64,000 bases of DNA. It comes from Apostichopus japonicus (taxonomy: Eukaryota; Echinodermata; Holothuroidea; Aspidochirotida; Stichopodidae). A program made the position numbers and the translations under genes. How positions within the stretch are numbered: the first letter of the stretch is position 1; every line of letters begins with the position of its first letter. Below are positions 12,401 through 27,400 of this stretch, piece by piece. Below the pieces are notes generated by a model. That model ran no database searches and was not told the origin of the DNA. It worked only from the letters and a program-made list of their open reading frames with translations. The DNA lies in NCBI RefSeq assembly GCF_037975245.1, contig NC_092582.1, forward strand, positions 12,956,077-13,020,076, read 5' to 3'.

Positions 12401-15400
12401 GTTTACCGCGTCCATAGGGCCAAAACACCGCGGTAATGTACAACAAATTTACCGCGTTTTTACCCCGGTTTTACCGGGGTAAAAGTGTGGTATGTTACCG
12501 CGGTAAATTTGAGGTACATTTTTTCCTGGGCAGGTGATTATTTATAATTATTTAAAAGTTTTCTAGCATATTTTGGGGTAGTCAACCCTCATGAATGCAT
12601 TCAATTCAATATATCTGTTAATACAAATGTGTGATTTCATTTCAGAAATTATCTGACAACGTTTGGAATGTTTGATGGTGGTAGTGGAAGACTTGATAGG
12701 AAGCAGTTGCTGAAAGCATTAAGTTCTATTGGGTTATATCCATCAAAGTCACAAAGTAAGTTGTAACTCAGCAAAAAACACTACTGTATTGTACTGAATA
12801 TGTGTCAGGATCCGATCTGACATGGCTTGTTCTATTACATTCTGTACCAAATGTCATATTTAGGATGCATCTCTCTTTGATATTGTCCCATACAAACAAA
12901 TTAACGATAGGAATTAGCAACACATTTGACTATCTTGTGTTGCAATTGTAATGTCTACCAGAGGTAGCCTAACACTAAGGCTAACACTAGGTCCTGAGTG
13001 TGTAGGCTTTAACAGTTAACTGCCTAACAAGGCTAAAATTGAATTTGCATCCAGAATACCAATCACCACTGGTCATTTACGTTCATTCTGAAAGTTTGAC
13101 TGACCATTGCAAGAGCAGTAAATTTGAAAATGGTCATTGGCTCAAGCCTAATGTTTGATCATGTTGATAACTTTGTTTCTTGCCTTGTTTCTTAGTTTTT
13201 AACATGCTGAAAACATCAGTGGAGTGCCACGATCGACCAGACGAAGATGCCCAGCTGTTTGTAACCTTTGGTGATTTTTGTATCTATGCATCAGATTTAA
13301 TGGATGGCTACAACAATGATGGGTTTGTTCCTTTTCTCTTTTTAATATACGGCAGTGGTATGTGCAGAAGTGGCCAGGGAGGGGGGAGATGACCCCACCT
13401 CTATTATGAGTGGGTTTATGGGTGGGGGAAAGGCTCAGTCATCAATTTTTTTTCTTTCCTTTCAGTAGGGGAAGAATTAGACCACTTCTCCATGCCCAGG
13501 ATGCCCTTCTGTAAAGGTTCATACACTACCTAAACCAGTACCCCCCCATACTGATGTAATGCATTTCTGTTGTATAGTCGTTAATTCTGAAATCATGATG
13601 ATCATGAATGTACTATTTCAGAAGTTGTATGTATAGGCTTGTCTTGCCCATGGTGAAGGGTCACATGACTCTCCCTTAGATATTTCAAAGTGTTGTCTGC
13701 AAGTTTCTTTCCTTCAATCTGCTTTAAACATGAAGGTAACCAAACAAAGACTAAATTTTTAAATTAAAATCTTGCTGTGTATTCGTGGAATATAAGATAT
13801 TCTAAATCATTAAATTTACTTAGTTTGCATTCTGCAATATATACCCATTGTAGTATAAATGGGACAGCTTTTCAACAGTGGACGCTGTCATATATCAGTC
13901 CTAACGCGCGTGATGAAAGAAAATCAAAGAAACATGATCGTGCGAGAGCGCTCTCAAGCATGTGAACTCGATGGTTGAACTTGCATACAGCTGTGTGATT
14001 GGCTTGTTCAAGGTTCCACTCGTCCGGTTTGGCCGAATGAAGAGAGTGCTTCAGGAAACACAAATCAATTGGGGCGTAAAACAATTAGTTTGACTTGAAA
14101 CTTCAAAAGCATTTTTCAAAAGGTCCCTTCTTTAATAATTAAGAACGATTATGCTACTCACGGTACCGTTATGATCTGCAGTCAGAAACTGAAACTTGTC
14201 AAGTTTTACCAAACTAGATTGGACCCATACGACAGCGCCCATTGTTAACTTTGGGTGTGGTTTTGCTGATTTCCAATCCCAACCCCCTCCACCATAAGCA
14301 TCTTCTATCTCAATTTTGCAAATGCCAAACATGTTTTCTTGTTACTGTTAAAGAATGTCTCATGTGGTGTTGAGGCTAGGATTTTTTTTCCAATAAAATC
14401 CTTATGTGTTGGTCTCATTTTTTGTCCAACCGCATCACAATGTGTGTATATTTTTTCACTTGCTCTTTTGTAAACTAATTTGCTTTCTTTGTAAAGTGCC
14501 TTGAGCAGTGACTTTTGTCTACTGATTTGGCACTATATAAGTCTCATTTATGATGATTATTATTATTATTATTAATATTTTGAACTCTCCTCAGATATGG
14601 TCAGACATGTACAACTTCCAGCACTGCCCATCGTCCTGCTCAGCAAAGGCCTTCCATAACATCTCGTTATGATGGTAAGTCCTAAGTTTGTTTTAAACAA
14701 TCTCCACTTTGTTCTCTGATGTTAAAGGAATAACGAAGGCAGGGACCAAAGATAATTGATATTATTCAGTAACATCAAAACTCTCTAATATTCAAGTTTT
14801 AAGTTAACCGCTTTCTGTTTGACTGCATACGCTCGCTTTGAAAATTGGCTCCTAAGGCCTCACCACAATACACGGTAAGCTGCCATTGATTACGTAATAC
14901 ATTTAACATTCCATATTGATGAGTGACATATCATATAATAAGTGACATAACAGTCTGTATCGTCAGTTAGTAAGAATAATACTCAACACCTTGTAAGTTT
15001 AATGACATGAAACGTAACGTTACATAGTAGCAGCTTGGACAGATCACATATTTGGTATGTAATTGTACCACGTTGAGTATAACAAGTCTAATGTGGGCAA
15101 AGGTCAATGGTCGTTTGAGTTAACAAGGGGTCAAATTATGAAAATCATGTTTCACACAATATTTCAACAAGGACAGATGTCATATTTGGTATGTTGATGT
15201 ATCACATTTAGTACAAGAAGCCTATTGTTGAGGTCAGAGTCATTTCAAGACAGCCTGTGTGAATTTATTGCCTGTCACATCACACTGCTTTTCACTGTAT
15301 AACTAAGATCAAGTATGTTGTACACCCTCACTATACGTTATGTCAGATTCATGAAGAAAACTGCTAATGTTACAACATCAAAACTACAATGCATTTTTAC

Positions 15401-18400
15401 ATTCTGGTTTTAAAATCTTGTCTGCAAGTATTTTTGGATTTTTTGTGCTTCTTTTAATTTTTCTAGTTTTTCTGGGAGGATCTTGTAACCCTACAACGTG
15501 GAGAAAGGATACTGCCATACCGATGCTCAAGCGATACAATTTATCTTTTTATAACCCCGTAAGAGAAGTCTAAACATTCACAACTTCATATAAAAGTTGT
15601 TAACAAATTAATTATAGCACATAAAAGTATCAAGGGTTTCTCTTTTCTTCTGGAGATGTATTCAGAATTCATCCAAGGGATTGAAAAGACGGTTCTGGTG
15701 GAAAACTAGCGGCATTTGCTTTCAAAACGTACATAGCCTCACTCCAGTTCCAATTCTTAGGCAATTAAACTATTGTGTTTGTTTTTTTTTTCTACTGGTG
15801 AACATTACTTAGTTCCTGTGCTATTTTTACCTATTGTCTTTTCTTTTTTCCATCTACTATACTCTTCTGATGGTTGGCACAAAGAATGGTTGTCAGTCAC
15901 CAAATTTCTTAACTTTATGGAACGATATGTCAGTTGTTTGTTCGTAAGTTCGGATGATGCATTGCAACTCCTGTGCAGCGACATGTTAAAGAAATACCTT
16001 CCAGCTTTATATCGCTGTGTTTCCAAGTCAAACTGTGCAAACTCATGGATATTCATACTTTACAAATATTTGCAAATTATCTAAACATATGTGGCCATTG
16101 CATGACTTTTAGACTATTGCCTTTTAACCCCATGTCACCTTCCTTTGAGTAAACTTATTTTCATATTGCCAATAGGGAAACTACCCGGTGTGCATTTGTC
16201 AATGTATCTGGTGGTGGCCTAGTGTTATTTGTCTTTCTAGTTTGGTTATCTGGTTCCATTAACATTGCAACCATCTGTAACTTTCTTGTTTCCTAATAAA
16301 GTCAGTGCATAATTTTCATTCCAAAGTTAGTAAGAACTATGATGGGTATAATATAACGCTAGGAATGTCCAAGAAATGATAAACAGAATGTTTGAGAAAT
16401 ACTCAATGTCCTCCATCTGTACATTATTACGCAAAGGCAATGTGTCAGTTTTGTTGAAAACACAACATGCTTATTTTTTGGGCAATGTGGTTTATTACCA
16501 AGGAATATTATAATTGTTTGTTAACCTCTGAGGTACTTATCATAATGTCTCCAAATGGTGAATTTTTTATAATTTAGACAGATTGAAGCTGGTACTCAAA
16601 CTGTTTCATGTTGTGAAGTGAAGTGGAACAGAGCAAAATCTACACAGAAGTTCTATCATTGTTCCAGCACATTCTGTTTGCTTTTTTTTCTCCTCTCATC
16701 ATAAAAATGTTCAAACCTGCTGCTGGCCTTTCATTAATTTTTGCATTTTTCATGAACAAAAAGTCTGCATTCCATGCCATCCACTTTTGATCAGTTTTAA
16801 AACCAAATTAAAAAAAAAAAAAATTTGCATCACTTCTGGTATTTATTTTCATCCCATGCCCATTTCATGGTTTGGTTTTACGGCCATCTTACTCCACCTC
16901 GCCTTAAACCTTCACGTTTCGCTTTCTTTCCGCTTTCATGCCACCCGTTCTACCTTCTTTTCTTCCCGTTTTTTCAAAACTTAGCATCATTTCTCCTCAC
17001 AGCAAGTGGAAGACTGGGGACCCGAGTTGATCGAGATCGAAGACCAAGCTAAGAATAATGCCCGTTTGCTACTCTTTGTCCTCGAGAATTCAACACGCAG
17101 TATCGCCTCTATGGTGGAAGCTGCATTTCACTCAGGCAAGTCCCGGCCCTTTTATATATCGACACACCTTAGAGGATGACTCTAGCTAGAATTTTAATCT
17201 TGAAATATTATAGTCCAAGCCTTTTGTGGTTTTTATGATATCCAACCATCAAAATATGCTAAAATTCAGGGAATTTCCTTTTTGGTTAAAATTGATGATT
17301 TCAGCTCCTCGGTGTAGGCCGAAATTTTGATATGAGAAAATGTGTGAGAGGATAGAACAAACGTCTGTTTGCTCTTTTCCATTTTTCGATGGTTCAATCT
17401 AGCTGTATGTCTGTCTGTCTGGCTATTCAAATGTGTCTTCACAGTTGTTTCGTTTCAGTTCAGCAAGCTGAAGAAGATCCTGATAGGATCCAAACTTCAT
17501 GCTCTCTAACTTTTATGATATTTACCCACACTTGCCTGCACAGGCTTTCTGCAGGAGATCAACAGTTTCTTAACAACTTTTTCTCTCTATGCCTTTAAGA
17601 GGTCAAACATTTGTCAGGTTGCTTGCTAAGTTTGTTGGAAGGACCACTTATCTTCGGCAGTTTAGTCTGACAGTGCAATTGAAGATGTCAACTTTATCCA
17701 ACTCTCTGTTATGATAAACATCACTTATTGCAATGCTTAATAACAACTGTGTGTCTATACAACCGGATACAAGGGTACTATTTGTACACATTGCTCTTAA
17801 TGACTTTGTCTCTTAGTCCATCACCAACTTGAGAGGTGCCAAAGGATCACAGGAATGTGAGGCATCCTTATATTAATGCAGTATGTTTTGTGTGAAATTT
17901 ATTTCATGTCTTCTGGGGCGTTTTTCTCTTCCATTTTGCGACTTTCTCAGGAGATCAACGTTTGCTTATGTTGGTGATTAAAGGTATTCCTGACGAAGTA
18001 GAAGGGGAAAAGCTTGAAGCTTCGTAAGTATAGAAAAATACCATGGAAAGAATATTCCAGAATCTTGTCTAACATTGCATCGCTTGAAGTGATAAATAGG
18101 TGATTGAGTATGATTATAAAATTATTAAATGATGCATTGTACTTTGATGACCTAAGAAAGAAAAAAATCAGATTGTAAATTTGAGGGATATTTTCTTTTT
18201 TTATGGAGGTAAATATTAAATGTTTGGAATAAATTTATCACATCATGATATATCTTTTCTTGAAAATTAGGTAGGTTATGTTAGGTTAGTTTTGGGATGG
18301 GATGTCACTGAAGCCAAGTCACACACTGAAGATTTAAAAGTAGATCGTTACACAGCACATAACTCAGAAGTACATCCTCATGCATATGCATAAGTGTGTT

Positions 18401-21400
18401 ACAGTTAATTTGATCATAGATTATTCATTGAGTCGGAAAGTTAGAGTGTACATACCTCAGAAGTACATTCTTATACATATGCATGAGTCTGTGAAAGTTC
18501 TCCAATACTATAACATAACTAGGGTACATCATTTGCCTGTTAAATGATGTAGACATAAATTGTATCTTTTCTACCAAAATGAACAAATCATGGCAAAAAT
18601 CTAGGTAGATATTTGACTTTGCCATATACATATATTCTATTCTTTAGTATGAAGTGATTCACTATTGTGGCCAATCACATCTTTTTCTTCTCAATCTTAC
18701 GACTTTCATTATTTCTCATTGGTTCCAGAAATTGCTCCTATCAAAATATGTAAGATTCCTTTACTTTAACCCAAACATTAACATGGCTTTCTCAACATCT
18801 TCATTCAGTCCCACACATGGGTTTTTTTCTCATTCGCTAACTCTATGAATATTCATGATTTCATTCCACAAACTTTTTTGCATATGCATTATTGCATTTT
18901 CAATGTTGTCAACTTTTTCTATATTCAAAGTAACCGAAGGAGTTTTGAAACCCCTGCCCCCCCTCCCCCTCAAGAAAAGAAGAAGAAGTTAAACAAAAAC
19001 AAATATATTTAACATCTAGCCTCACTTTAAAGTTAAGAAAAGAGAAAAGTTTGTAATACAAGGACGATATCAATCAATTAATATTTATTTTTACCCAGTC
19101 CAATCTTGATTTTGACTTTTCAAGTGGCATAGTTATGAGCGAGGTCAACTGATATGATACTAGTAGGTATCACATTTTGTGTTATGTAGTGTCCCAAGCT
19201 CAGTAGAGTATTTGCTCTGTAATTTTCTCACATTCTGGGAGAGATATTCTTATTCTTAACTGTATCTTTGAATTGATCTCTGCACTTTGTTCACTTTGTT
19301 TTATAGACAAACCTCACAACACCAAAGGAAAGTTTTCCTATGAGTCATAATGTTAATTAAGCATTTATTTTTACGATGCTTAAGCGACCACGAATGTGGG
19401 AGAGACTCGCAAGGGCTTATGGATTACAACTTCACATCGGGTGGGTTCAAATTCAACTGACAATTTAACTCAAATTTGGAATCTTTTAAATTCAGAAAGT
19501 CATTTCAGATGGGAAAACCGTAGATTGTTCTTGGATGAAAAAACCCATCTTACTATATGACCCGGCCGGGGATCGAACCCGGAACCTCCCAATTGCTAGG
19601 CCTCATTGCTTGAAATGCCACCGCCTTTATCCACTCAGCCACAGCACCATTTGGGTTTAAGACCTGGTGGTTGTCCCATTAGAAACACAAAAAAGGGCTA
19701 ACTCATGCCATAAAATTGAAGATATTTAACAGATTAAAACATCTCACCAGTCTTTACTCTTCAATAAATACACAAGATGTTACTATTGCATTATAATAAT
19801 AAAATAATCCCCTGCAAAATACTAAGCATATCACATATTTACCTTCATTATGCTATGGAACCATATGCATCCCCTCTCACCCCCTCCCCTCCCCTCTCTC
19901 CACCATCTCTCCCCTTTCCCACTATACAAGTTCCTCTGTTAACACTTTCTCTCAGATTCTTTTAAGATTCTAGCCGTCTATCAAGTGCAGATTAAAATTT
20001 TGAATGGTGTTTTCTTTTCTTTTCATCTGTTAATGCATGAGCATAGAGTTTAATGGTAGGAGGTATAAGTTTAGGATGTCAGTCAAAATGTCATTCTGTT
20101 CATTTACATGTTAAAATGCATTGTCAGTTATTTCCCTCATTTATTGTTTATTATAAACATTTTGGAACTTCAAAATTATGGAAATTTTTCTGTGTTGGCA
20201 AAGTCTCAGGAATAAACAAACAAGCAAGTAAAAATAAAACTGCACAGCAGATTTTACGATTCCTTTACCCACAAGTTATTCCTATCATCAAGCATCAAGG
20301 TATTGCTCTGGTGAATCGGACTGCCTTTTTCGTTTACTTCCTTCCTTACTTCCTTCCTCTAAAGCTCACAGACAGGTAGGGTAAATTTCTATGGGCCAAT
20401 AGGGTTTCTTTGCATTTCTCCTTACTTACTGAAGTTATACATTTTTGGTATTTACTCTTGTCCTTTTGTTCACTACTTTTAAGTGTAATAAATAAATCAA
20501 TGAAACATCAACAGTGTTGACACCGTAACCACCGGCAACATTACAATAGATCATGAGCTCCCAATAGTATAGATACAGCATATCTCTATTACAGAAAATG
20601 AATAAATTATCATACGTAAATACAAAAGAAAAATGAAGTGATGTAGTAAAAACTGAAGTACATGTGGCTCGTCGATGATGTCATATTTAGACTTGATCAA
20701 GTCTCCAGCTTTGTATGTGAAAAAACACTAAATCTGTGATATCTCCTTACATGGAATATCATTTTTATTTAGTTGTTCATGGAAGTTGTTCATGACAATT
20801 ACCTCAACAATTCTGAGAAATAATGTTGGTATGGTTTATGCCTCCTCAAACGTGCGTTAATAATATTCTTGGTAATAATATTATATTCTTGCAAGAATTG
20901 CCTTTAATTGGTTATTAAACCGAATCACTCGCTGACATTACATAACAACCGCTCTTACAAATCCTCTATATAAGCAAACTATGCTAACTATTGCAAAAGC
21001 AGGTATATAAGGGTTTGTGGACTGACCAAAAAAAGAAAGAAAATATGCCATTAGTGCAGTGGTGTAATCTCATTGGTTCAGTAGTAATGAAATGCCTCTG
21101 ATGATTCATGTGGTATCGAATAAAACTTTTGCTGGGAGGTCATGAATAAAACCCAAAATGTGGATTATGGAATTCCTCATATATGTTATATTGAGTTTCT
21201 CGATGGCACAATGACTTCACAGATTGGTACCCGTAGAATGTTTTTAGTTTGATTAATTCGAGCATGACATTGCGTCATCTTCCTGCTGTTTGACAGGGTT
21301 TTGAGGATTTCAGTCCTGTTATTAACAACTGCCTTTAACTAATTTCAAAACCTTTTAATTAGAAATTTGTGAAAGTGAGAGCTTCAGAATTTTTTTATAG

Positions 21401-24400
21401 AGTATACATAACTGTAATATTAACTTTATCAAACTAGGTTTTTTTTTAAAGTCTAGCTATTAATCACCAGCAGGTAAGGAAAAGGGCTATGATAAAGAGT
21501 TATGTTAAAGCATGATCAGGAAATTTTAGGGGGTGGGGAAGGAAGGGGGGTGTAAGGAAAACATTGTTATTTGTAACATTGTGTTATGCCAAATAGTGCT
21601 AAAATTTGGTAATTACTATTCTGTGTGTAAAAAACAGATTTTTGCTTTATTTTTGACACTATGTGACACCAAATTCTTATTTAAAAAAAAATGCAGCTCA
21701 ATTATTCAAGTCTTCGTTCAACTAATAATTTAACTGCTAAAAGAAAATGAAAATTTGCAGATGCCTATTTGTATTTAATTAATATTAATATGGACAATTG
21801 TCTCGGGAGATGATTCTTTAAATATTTAAAAGAGCATCGTTAGAACCTTACTCGTTAAATTTATATTTGGTGGTAATGTAAAGTTTCGCCGGGTGTTTTG
21901 CTTTGATGATTGGCAATCCAGCGAATAATTTATCCGGTATCGCATCACAAAATGCTATGCAAAATGGGCACACTGCTACACAAGTGCAAAGATGCATAGC
22001 AGTGTTTGCACAATCGCACCATAGTATTTTATAAGAGATCAAATTCAGGGCCTTCAAACCTGCCATACAAAGGTTGAACACCAAATTATAGCCTACAATT
22101 TTGTGGCCAATACTGATAACCATTAATCTTTCATATATTTTATAGTGCAGTGCAATGCATGTAAACAATCTATTTGCCTATTCAAACCAAAAAAAAAAAA
22201 ACAGAAAAAATGCTTAACATTTTGTCCCTTCTTTTCCTCTCCATGTATTGTTTTTGTCAAATGTCTGCAAAAGTCTTCATGAGTGAATCGGAATCAGAGT
22301 TATAAAACATGGGTTTATATGTAAATGAAACATTTTGATTAAGAAGGGGCTAACGGGGGGTGGCAACTGTGTTAAAGCAATTTTATGGCATTTCAGATAT
22401 AGATATTGCTATTTATCATAAAAAATATCAGGACTGGTTTTGAAAATAGATACAGATTATGGATTATAGTGTCAAGGATTTATGGAGGGACTTTAGTGAA
22501 TGGTACATCATTTTATGCATCCTTGCGTTGTTTGGATCAGAATGGGACCAAAGAGTACAAAACTCTTCTTTAATTCATTTCTAGGCTGATAGAGCTTTAA
22601 AGTGGTACCCTTTTGTTATAAAAAGCAGTATTTACTTTCAGAGCATATCATATACACTTCCATATACACTAAAACAGAAGTAATCTGGGTAAAATGTGTC
22701 TTGGAAACATTTGAAATGATCCACCTCGCCTAAGTACTAATGGGGTGAAATTGCACAGGTGGATTTTTTGTAGGAGCTTATGTTTCATGCATGAAACTTT
22801 GTGTTAGCAATACTAAAAGTCAGTGTGTGTGTTTGTGGGTATATGAGGGGGGGGGGTGAGGTGGAGGTGGGAGTGGGAGTGGTATAGGAGTAGGTTCGAG
22901 ACTTGTGTGGTTGCCTCTATAAAGCATTAACAAACTAGCAGTTGTATATCTTCCTCTTTACAGTGAGTTACAGGATCTTAAGAGAGGCCATGCATTTCTC
23001 TGCGACTTGGTCGAACGTCAGTGCCTTCCAATTTTTGAAGATTTAGAAACAGCAATACATTGTTCTGCCAAAGTCCTTCAGCAAGGCGTGTCCATCCGTC
23101 AGTTAACACCAGAAGATGGTGCCCAACCTGTACGCAATCCTCATATACGTGTAGCGGATAGACTAATGTAAGTTTTACCCGTCATATGGGTACTCATCCA
23201 TATCATTGACCCAGGAATGGTTGCATATTCATGAGGGGTAGGTGGAGAAGGTGGAAGAAAAAACATGTACTTGCAGTATGTAGTAGTTTGAGAAGATTTT
23301 ATAAAACTAATTTGCATACTAGTTGAAACATTGGCAATCAGTTGTTTCCTCCTCCTGGTAGTAGTCCTATTCATAGTTTTTTTTAAATATTTTTATTTTT
23401 ATTTGTCTTTGTTCCTTTATTTATTTATTTCTTTTATTCTTTCAGTAATATCAAGGAAACATTTAGGTCTTACCAGTCTCTGGAGACCGGAAAATTACCT
23501 CTATCAGATGTGAGTATTAACTGACTTAAAAGGAAGCATGAACGTGCGAAACTGTTGGAATGTGATAGTCCAGCAAAAAATAGATGCACTCTGGTTTAAT
23601 TATTCAGATTGTAGTGCAAGGCTCTGAGTGCTAGTGCAGGTACTTGAAAACTTGTATTAGTACCTATACTAGACTTCATGAGTACCTAATGAGTACAAAG
23701 TCATGAGAGTGACTACCACTGACTATGCTAGAATACAATTAACAACTCACTTCAAGTCTGGAGTTTTCTTCAACTAACTCATTTTTCAAAGTTTCAATGT
23801 ATTATAAATGTCAGAAATTATTGATAATAACAATAATAATTTTTTTTTAATTAGTTATACCGACCGGTCTCTATGGACTTGACAAGAAACAAAAATGAGT
23901 ACAAAAATACAGCATAGTAGAACAAAAACTGAGAGAGACACAAAATGATTGAAAAAATTACAAGGTCCAATGAAGGTAGCTTGTGAAAAAGTGAGTTTTT
24001 AAGACCCTTTTAAAATTGTCTATGATAGGGGCATTCCTAATGTGTGTGGGGGGGGGGGGGAGAGTGTTCCAGAGTTTGGGGGCCGCAAATCGAAAAATGA
24101 TAATGCCCTCTCCTCCATTCACACGTAATTATTAACGTCTATCAACTCTGAATGATTCAACTTTATCGATAAAAATCAGCTTAGCTCAATTCATAATCAA
24201 CAAAATGGCACAATTATTCGAAATCCAAAAAGGACTTCATATACTTGTTAATACATTGAAAGCATTTACAATTGCTAAAGGCTTTACAAATTTAGTTTTT
24301 ATTCCAACATTATTTTGTTGACGTAGAATTCTAATAATTCTTTTGCACCTTTCCAATGCTCCCCTTCCTCCCCTCCAGACAAAATTAGCCCTTAAAGTCC

Positions 24401-27400
24401 TCAGCGGGAAGGAAGCGTCATTCCCTGCTCTACAACAGATCATCTCCAGGTGTTCTTCTCAGGAAAAAGACTTTGAGTTTGATTTCGATCAGTTTTGCTG
24501 TCTGTTGACAGAGTTTGAACAATTGCAGCCTTATAGGAGAGCAGCGACCAGATGGTATTATTCAGCAAAAAGTAAGTATTATCTCAGAAAAATTGTTTTT
24601 CTGCGTAAATTTAGAACAAAGGAAGAGCATTGAAACAAATGTCTATCCTGCATAAATAATTGGTGTCAATCACTGAACAACTTTAAGCATTCATGACACC
24701 TTTTTGTTGCATAGTTTGTGTGCAATGAAGTAGTAGTAATGGTAAGGCCATTGTTGCAACTAGAATTGATGATAGGGGTTTATTTCTCTGGAGGAGGGAG
24801 AGGATGGTAAGGAGAGGTGAAGAGGTGTGAGTTTTGGAAGTACTTCATATGACATGGGTCACATATTCTAGTGTTATTTAATGATATTTTCTTGTGAGTA
24901 CCTGACCAGAATCAGTCTTGGAGCCTCGTCAATCCTCTGTGGCTTAAAATAAAATACTTATTTACTGACTTTTTAAACTCAGTGATGTTGTTTGAATGAA
25001 TTTACTGTTCCTATTTCTTGTATCCTCAGGATACCTGTATGGAGGGATGAGTACTCCAGCTCCTCCCGTAGAACAGAACATGCGGAGGGACATATTCCTT
25101 GGAGGTTCTTGTCGGGATACAGAATGGAGAAAAGAAGTCATTCCACTTTTCAGGTAATAAATAAAGACAAAAGTATGTTGTTATACTTTGTACAAAGGAA
25201 AGCAGATTGGGAACTTTGTTACTATAATATGATTAAACCAGTGCTGTGGCGGAGTGGATAAAAGCAGTGGCATTTGAAGCAATGAGGCTTAGCAATCGGG
25301 AGGTTCCGGGTCCAGGCCGGGTCATACCAAGGTGGGTATTTGATCCAAGAACAATCTACGGTTTTCCCATCTGAAATGACATTCAAAATTGATAAGATTC
25401 CAAATTTGAGTTAAAAATGTTGAATTGGAAGCTACCGACGTGTAAGTTGTAATCAATAAGCCCTTGCGAGTTTCTCCCACATTTGTAGTCACTTAAGGGT
25501 GGTATTATTTATTATTATTATTATTATTATTACTGTCTTTTGTCAAGATTGAAATTATGCGATCATCCACAAGCAGGAACCAGTGAGCATAACACACTGG
25601 CTGTCTCCTGAGAGTTTTGTTTTATTTGTTGCAAGATCTTTCAAACTACACTGTATATAGCAAAATCAGCAAAAGACAGTTGTGTGAGTATATTAGTAGT
25701 TAACCAATCAGGGCATTGGAAATTTCATTTTGCTTTAATGATGGGAAGACAAAATCACAGTTTGAGATTTTCAATAACTGTCTTTATACTATTTAGCTCA
25801 TCTGAATAAAACCACCCTGCCACTTTTGTGTGTTGTAATAATGATTAATTTTACTATTTCACACGACTTGCAGAAAAATGGGTCTGACAATGTACGATCC
25901 ACAGCGGCCTCACTGGAATTTACGATTCCTTCCGTTAGAGGCTCAAGCCAAGGCTAATTCTGATTACATGCTCTACGTTATTAGTTCTACCTCTAGAGGT
26001 ATCGCAGCTATGGTGGAGGTAAGCTGACCATTCTTTCTAATACATTATTCTATGTTATTTTATGGGAATCATTTGACACGATAACTGGAAACTTTGAGAA
26101 ACCGTTTATTAAAGTACGTGTTTCCCATGAATCGTTCATGTTAAAAGCAGAACAGTCTGTGTCCACTAGGAACAACGACAATGATAGGCTGTATGCAGAG
26201 GCATCTTGGGCATTGGATACTTTGTTCCTTAAGTATATTATAAGATGCCTTTTTCTTTTGCCCCATATTTCCCTGGACCCCTCCATATATTCACATCCCA
26301 TCCTACAGCCTTTCCCGTAGGCTCTGGGGCTTCAGTCCGGCCCGTCAGGCTACATGACCCAAAATTAGTGTAATGCAGTACTGTCCATTTAACTAATGAG
26401 CATACGTCAATAGCAAGTGTGCTAAAGGAGGAGTTGACAAGGAAATGTTTCTGTTGGGAAGTCAAACAATGTTTTGTATTCAGAATGTTAATTTGCTTGG
26501 AATATTCTTTAAATGTTATAGTTATTGCATTTAATGATCACAAATATGTTATTGAATAGAACAATGGTCACCCATGCTCAAAAGACGTTACCTCTCAGTG
26601 ACATTTTAAAAGAATACATTCACCTCCTCTATGACAAGGAAATATTTAGAGGATTGTTACCTGTGTGGAATTCTTTCAAAATGGTTGAGGAAATTGGAAT
26701 GTTAGCACAAAATATGGGTAGTCATTGTTAAGAAATGGACACCCATGCTCTAGCTCCCATGGTCATATAGCATGCTAAGACTTCGTCCCTTGTTTCGCGT
26801 ACTGACAAATATGCATATTATGTTATTTGTTTTACGTAGTGACGAATGGTTTTGAAACATCTATATGCCCTTAAAATTGTTCAATGTCCTTTAAATTTAG
26901 AACGGCAATAAAATATAATTTGTTGTCTGTAACTTAAAACTAGGAGATTGCTGCTTAGAGAGATATTATTTCTGATCAAACATTCAGTTGCAAATCAGTG
27001 AAATGATTTGGACTGTGATGATTTTTATTGAAACATTCGTCAGTACGCCAAACATTTGTAGCCTGTAAAGATGAATACTATTTTCAATGCATGTAACAGA
27101 ATGAGAGCAATTGTTAACATTTCTGTATTTGATCGCCTATATTAAATTAATCTAATAATGTCTTTGTCTTACTCGTCCTATAGGTGGCGCACTTCATCGG
27201 TCAGAAAAGAAAGGTCGTACTTTGTATACAACATTTACAGGAAGGTTGTACTATTGATGGAGAGGAGGTTAGTAATATTTAGAAGTCCATTATTCTAATG
27301 AAGGAATCTTTTCATTAAACCACACATTATCACAACAAATGCCTATCTCTTATTGTACTCGCTGTTTGTGGTTAGTTTCTGCACCGTATTGCTTTCTTGG

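Larger units (their letters stand above)
18024..22963 (+). other. Gene A intron 7 (4.9 kb)
   Basis: Contains the antisense SINE, pyrimidine-rich tracts and AT-rich DNA. Open frames here (for example 20053-20379) lack splice context and coding character. Confidence 0.6.

Noticed and set aside
12057-12446. 129-codon minus-strand frame
   Set aside because: It is a translation of the GGTAAA repeat array (FYPxFT-like periodicity), with no start context or homology.
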